29,017 nt of DNA from Porphyromonadaceae bacterium UBA2751 (GTDB taxonomy: Bacteria; Bacteroidota; Bacteroidia; Bacteroidales; Muribaculaceae): NCBI GenBank assembly GCA_002353285.1, contig DEJJ01000021.1:30329-59345 (forward strand), given 5' to 3'. Shown in pieces: positions 28,513 through 29,017 of this stretch. Every line of letters starts with the position of its first letter. The stretch's first letter is position 1. A program made the position numbers and the translations under genes. The notes under the pieces are model-generated. The model made no database searches. It was not told the DNA's origin and saw nothing but the letters and a program-made list of their open reading frames with translations.

Positions 28513-28914
28513 ATGGCAAAAGTAAGCAAATTAGATATGGCCCAGGAGGTTCTGAGCCACAGTAATATAACAACCCAAAAAACATTCCTGGGCGAGAAAG
28601 TGATTTATACACCCACAGGCAGCAAAGTGAAAGCCTATCAGCGCGAGTACTCAACAAGCGATGGCGAGCTTGCCGCGCGCCTGCTCACGGCACCTGAGGG
28701 CAAACTCGAGCAGATGGCTGCCAAGGCACGTGGCGTGATAAAGCCCGCGATTGGCAGCATACGCATTGACATGTGCATCTCGGCCGACCGCCAGTTTGCA
28801 GCTTTCCAGGTATTCAAATTTGTGAACCTCGTCTATCAGCGCGACAGCGACGTTATTATCTACGAGGGCTATAACGCCAATCTGCTCGCCGACGTGATGC
28901 TAAGCGGCAAGTAG
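28513..28914 (+). CDS. Unrecognised small cytoplasmic protein
   Basis: I do not recognise this 133-aa protein. It has no signal peptide or membrane segment. Its composition is that of a compact alpha/beta protein: MAKVSKLDMAQEVLSHSNIT, a KVIYTPTGSKVKAYQREYST segment, then helices (DGELAARLLTAPEGKLEQMA) and a C-terminal alternating part (VIIYEGYNANLLADVMLSGK). The start has a normal AT-rich Bacteroidetes leader. I see no TAnnTTTG box in the 106-bp gap, so it may be read with the gene upstream. Confidence 0.68.
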   Translation: MAKVSKLDMAQEVLSHSNITTQKTFLGEKVIYTPTGSKVKAYQREYSTSDGELAARLLTAPEGKLEQMAAKARGVIKPAIGSIRIDMCISADRQFAAFQVFKFVNLVYQRDSDVIIYEGYNANLLADVMLSGK

Positions 28915-28948
28915 AGGCTGCCATAGTAAAAGAATTTAGATATAGTAA

Positions 28949-29015
28949 CGATGAGGAGGGCTGAGTGTGGTAGACTTCTACCAACTTGGCCCTCCTGTTC
29001 CTGACTTCGTCATCG
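28949..29015. repeat. Nested inverted repeats at the window edge
   Basis: Three perfect arm pairs are nested: CGATGA (28949-28954) with TCATCG (29010-29015), AGGAGGGC (28954-28961) with GCCCTCCT (28989-28996), and TGGTAG (28968-28973) with CTACCA (28978-28983) around a 4-nt loop. No T run follows within the window. It could be a structured RNA, a repeated palindromic element, or an unusual terminator for the gene ending at 28914. Confidence 0.7.
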
Positions 29016-29017
29016 CA

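Noticed and set aside
28949..29015. Integron attC site
   Set aside because: The arms lack the conserved attC core sequences, and no integrase or gene cassettes are present.

Overview
The window looks like a chromosomal segment of a Bacteroidales bacterium, of the Prevotellaceae/Muribaculaceae kind, with medium GC. Support comes from at least a dozen promoters of the Bacteroidetes type (TTG or TTTG, 19-21 nt, TAnnTTTG), the lack of Shine-Dalgarno sequences, a BspA-type leucine-rich-repeat protein with a PorSS-like tail, tandem proteins with a Cys4 N-terminal domain (one with a TonB C-terminal domain), and an rnpA-yidD-tatD order. I see no tRNA, rRNA, CRISPR array or insertion sequence.

Region 1 (1-9500): a sodium/solute symporter gene faces a six-gene minus-strand operon, rnpA - yidD/tatD fusion - GT2 - GT2-like - GT9 - SDR epimerase. 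It couples RNase P protein and membrane-insertion functions to surface-glycan synthesis. A calcium-type P-ATPase gene lies just upstream of rnpA.

Region 2 (9500-17600): envelope genes. These are an unrecognised coiled-coil protein, two small exported proteins (a DUF6515-like one and a Spy/DUF4890-like one), an MBOAT acyltransferase paired with an SGNH-type protein (probable O-acylation of an exported glycan), and a BspA-like LRR protein. Several have clear terminators and promoters.

Region 3 (17600-23100): the most unusual part. A von Willebrand A protein fused to an A1S_2505-like domain has three identical-type inverted repeats (TGTAA-N3-TTACA) over its promoter. A WYL-domain regulator is divergent from an unrecognised 317-aa protein, and the two divergent promoters each carry one copy of a second inverted repeat (CGCAA-N5-TTGCG). 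An RtcB RNA ligase follows. This could be a WYL-controlled RNA-repair or stress locus.

Region 4 (23100-25930): an AlbA_2/Schlafen-type ATP-binding protein is bracketed by two arrays of the same 14-bp repeat. An AAA ATPase and an orphan radical-SAM activase form an operon behind a promoter that carries a 39-bp double palindrome, with a second copy exactly 90 bp away.

Region 5 (25930-29017): three tandem paralogues share a Cys4 N-terminal domain plus a membrane segment but have different C-termini. Two small unrecognised proteins and a nested hairpin follow at the window edge. Where a promoter lies inside the longest possible reading frame (the SGNH, VWA, AlbA_2 and second Cys4 genes) I moved the start downstream.
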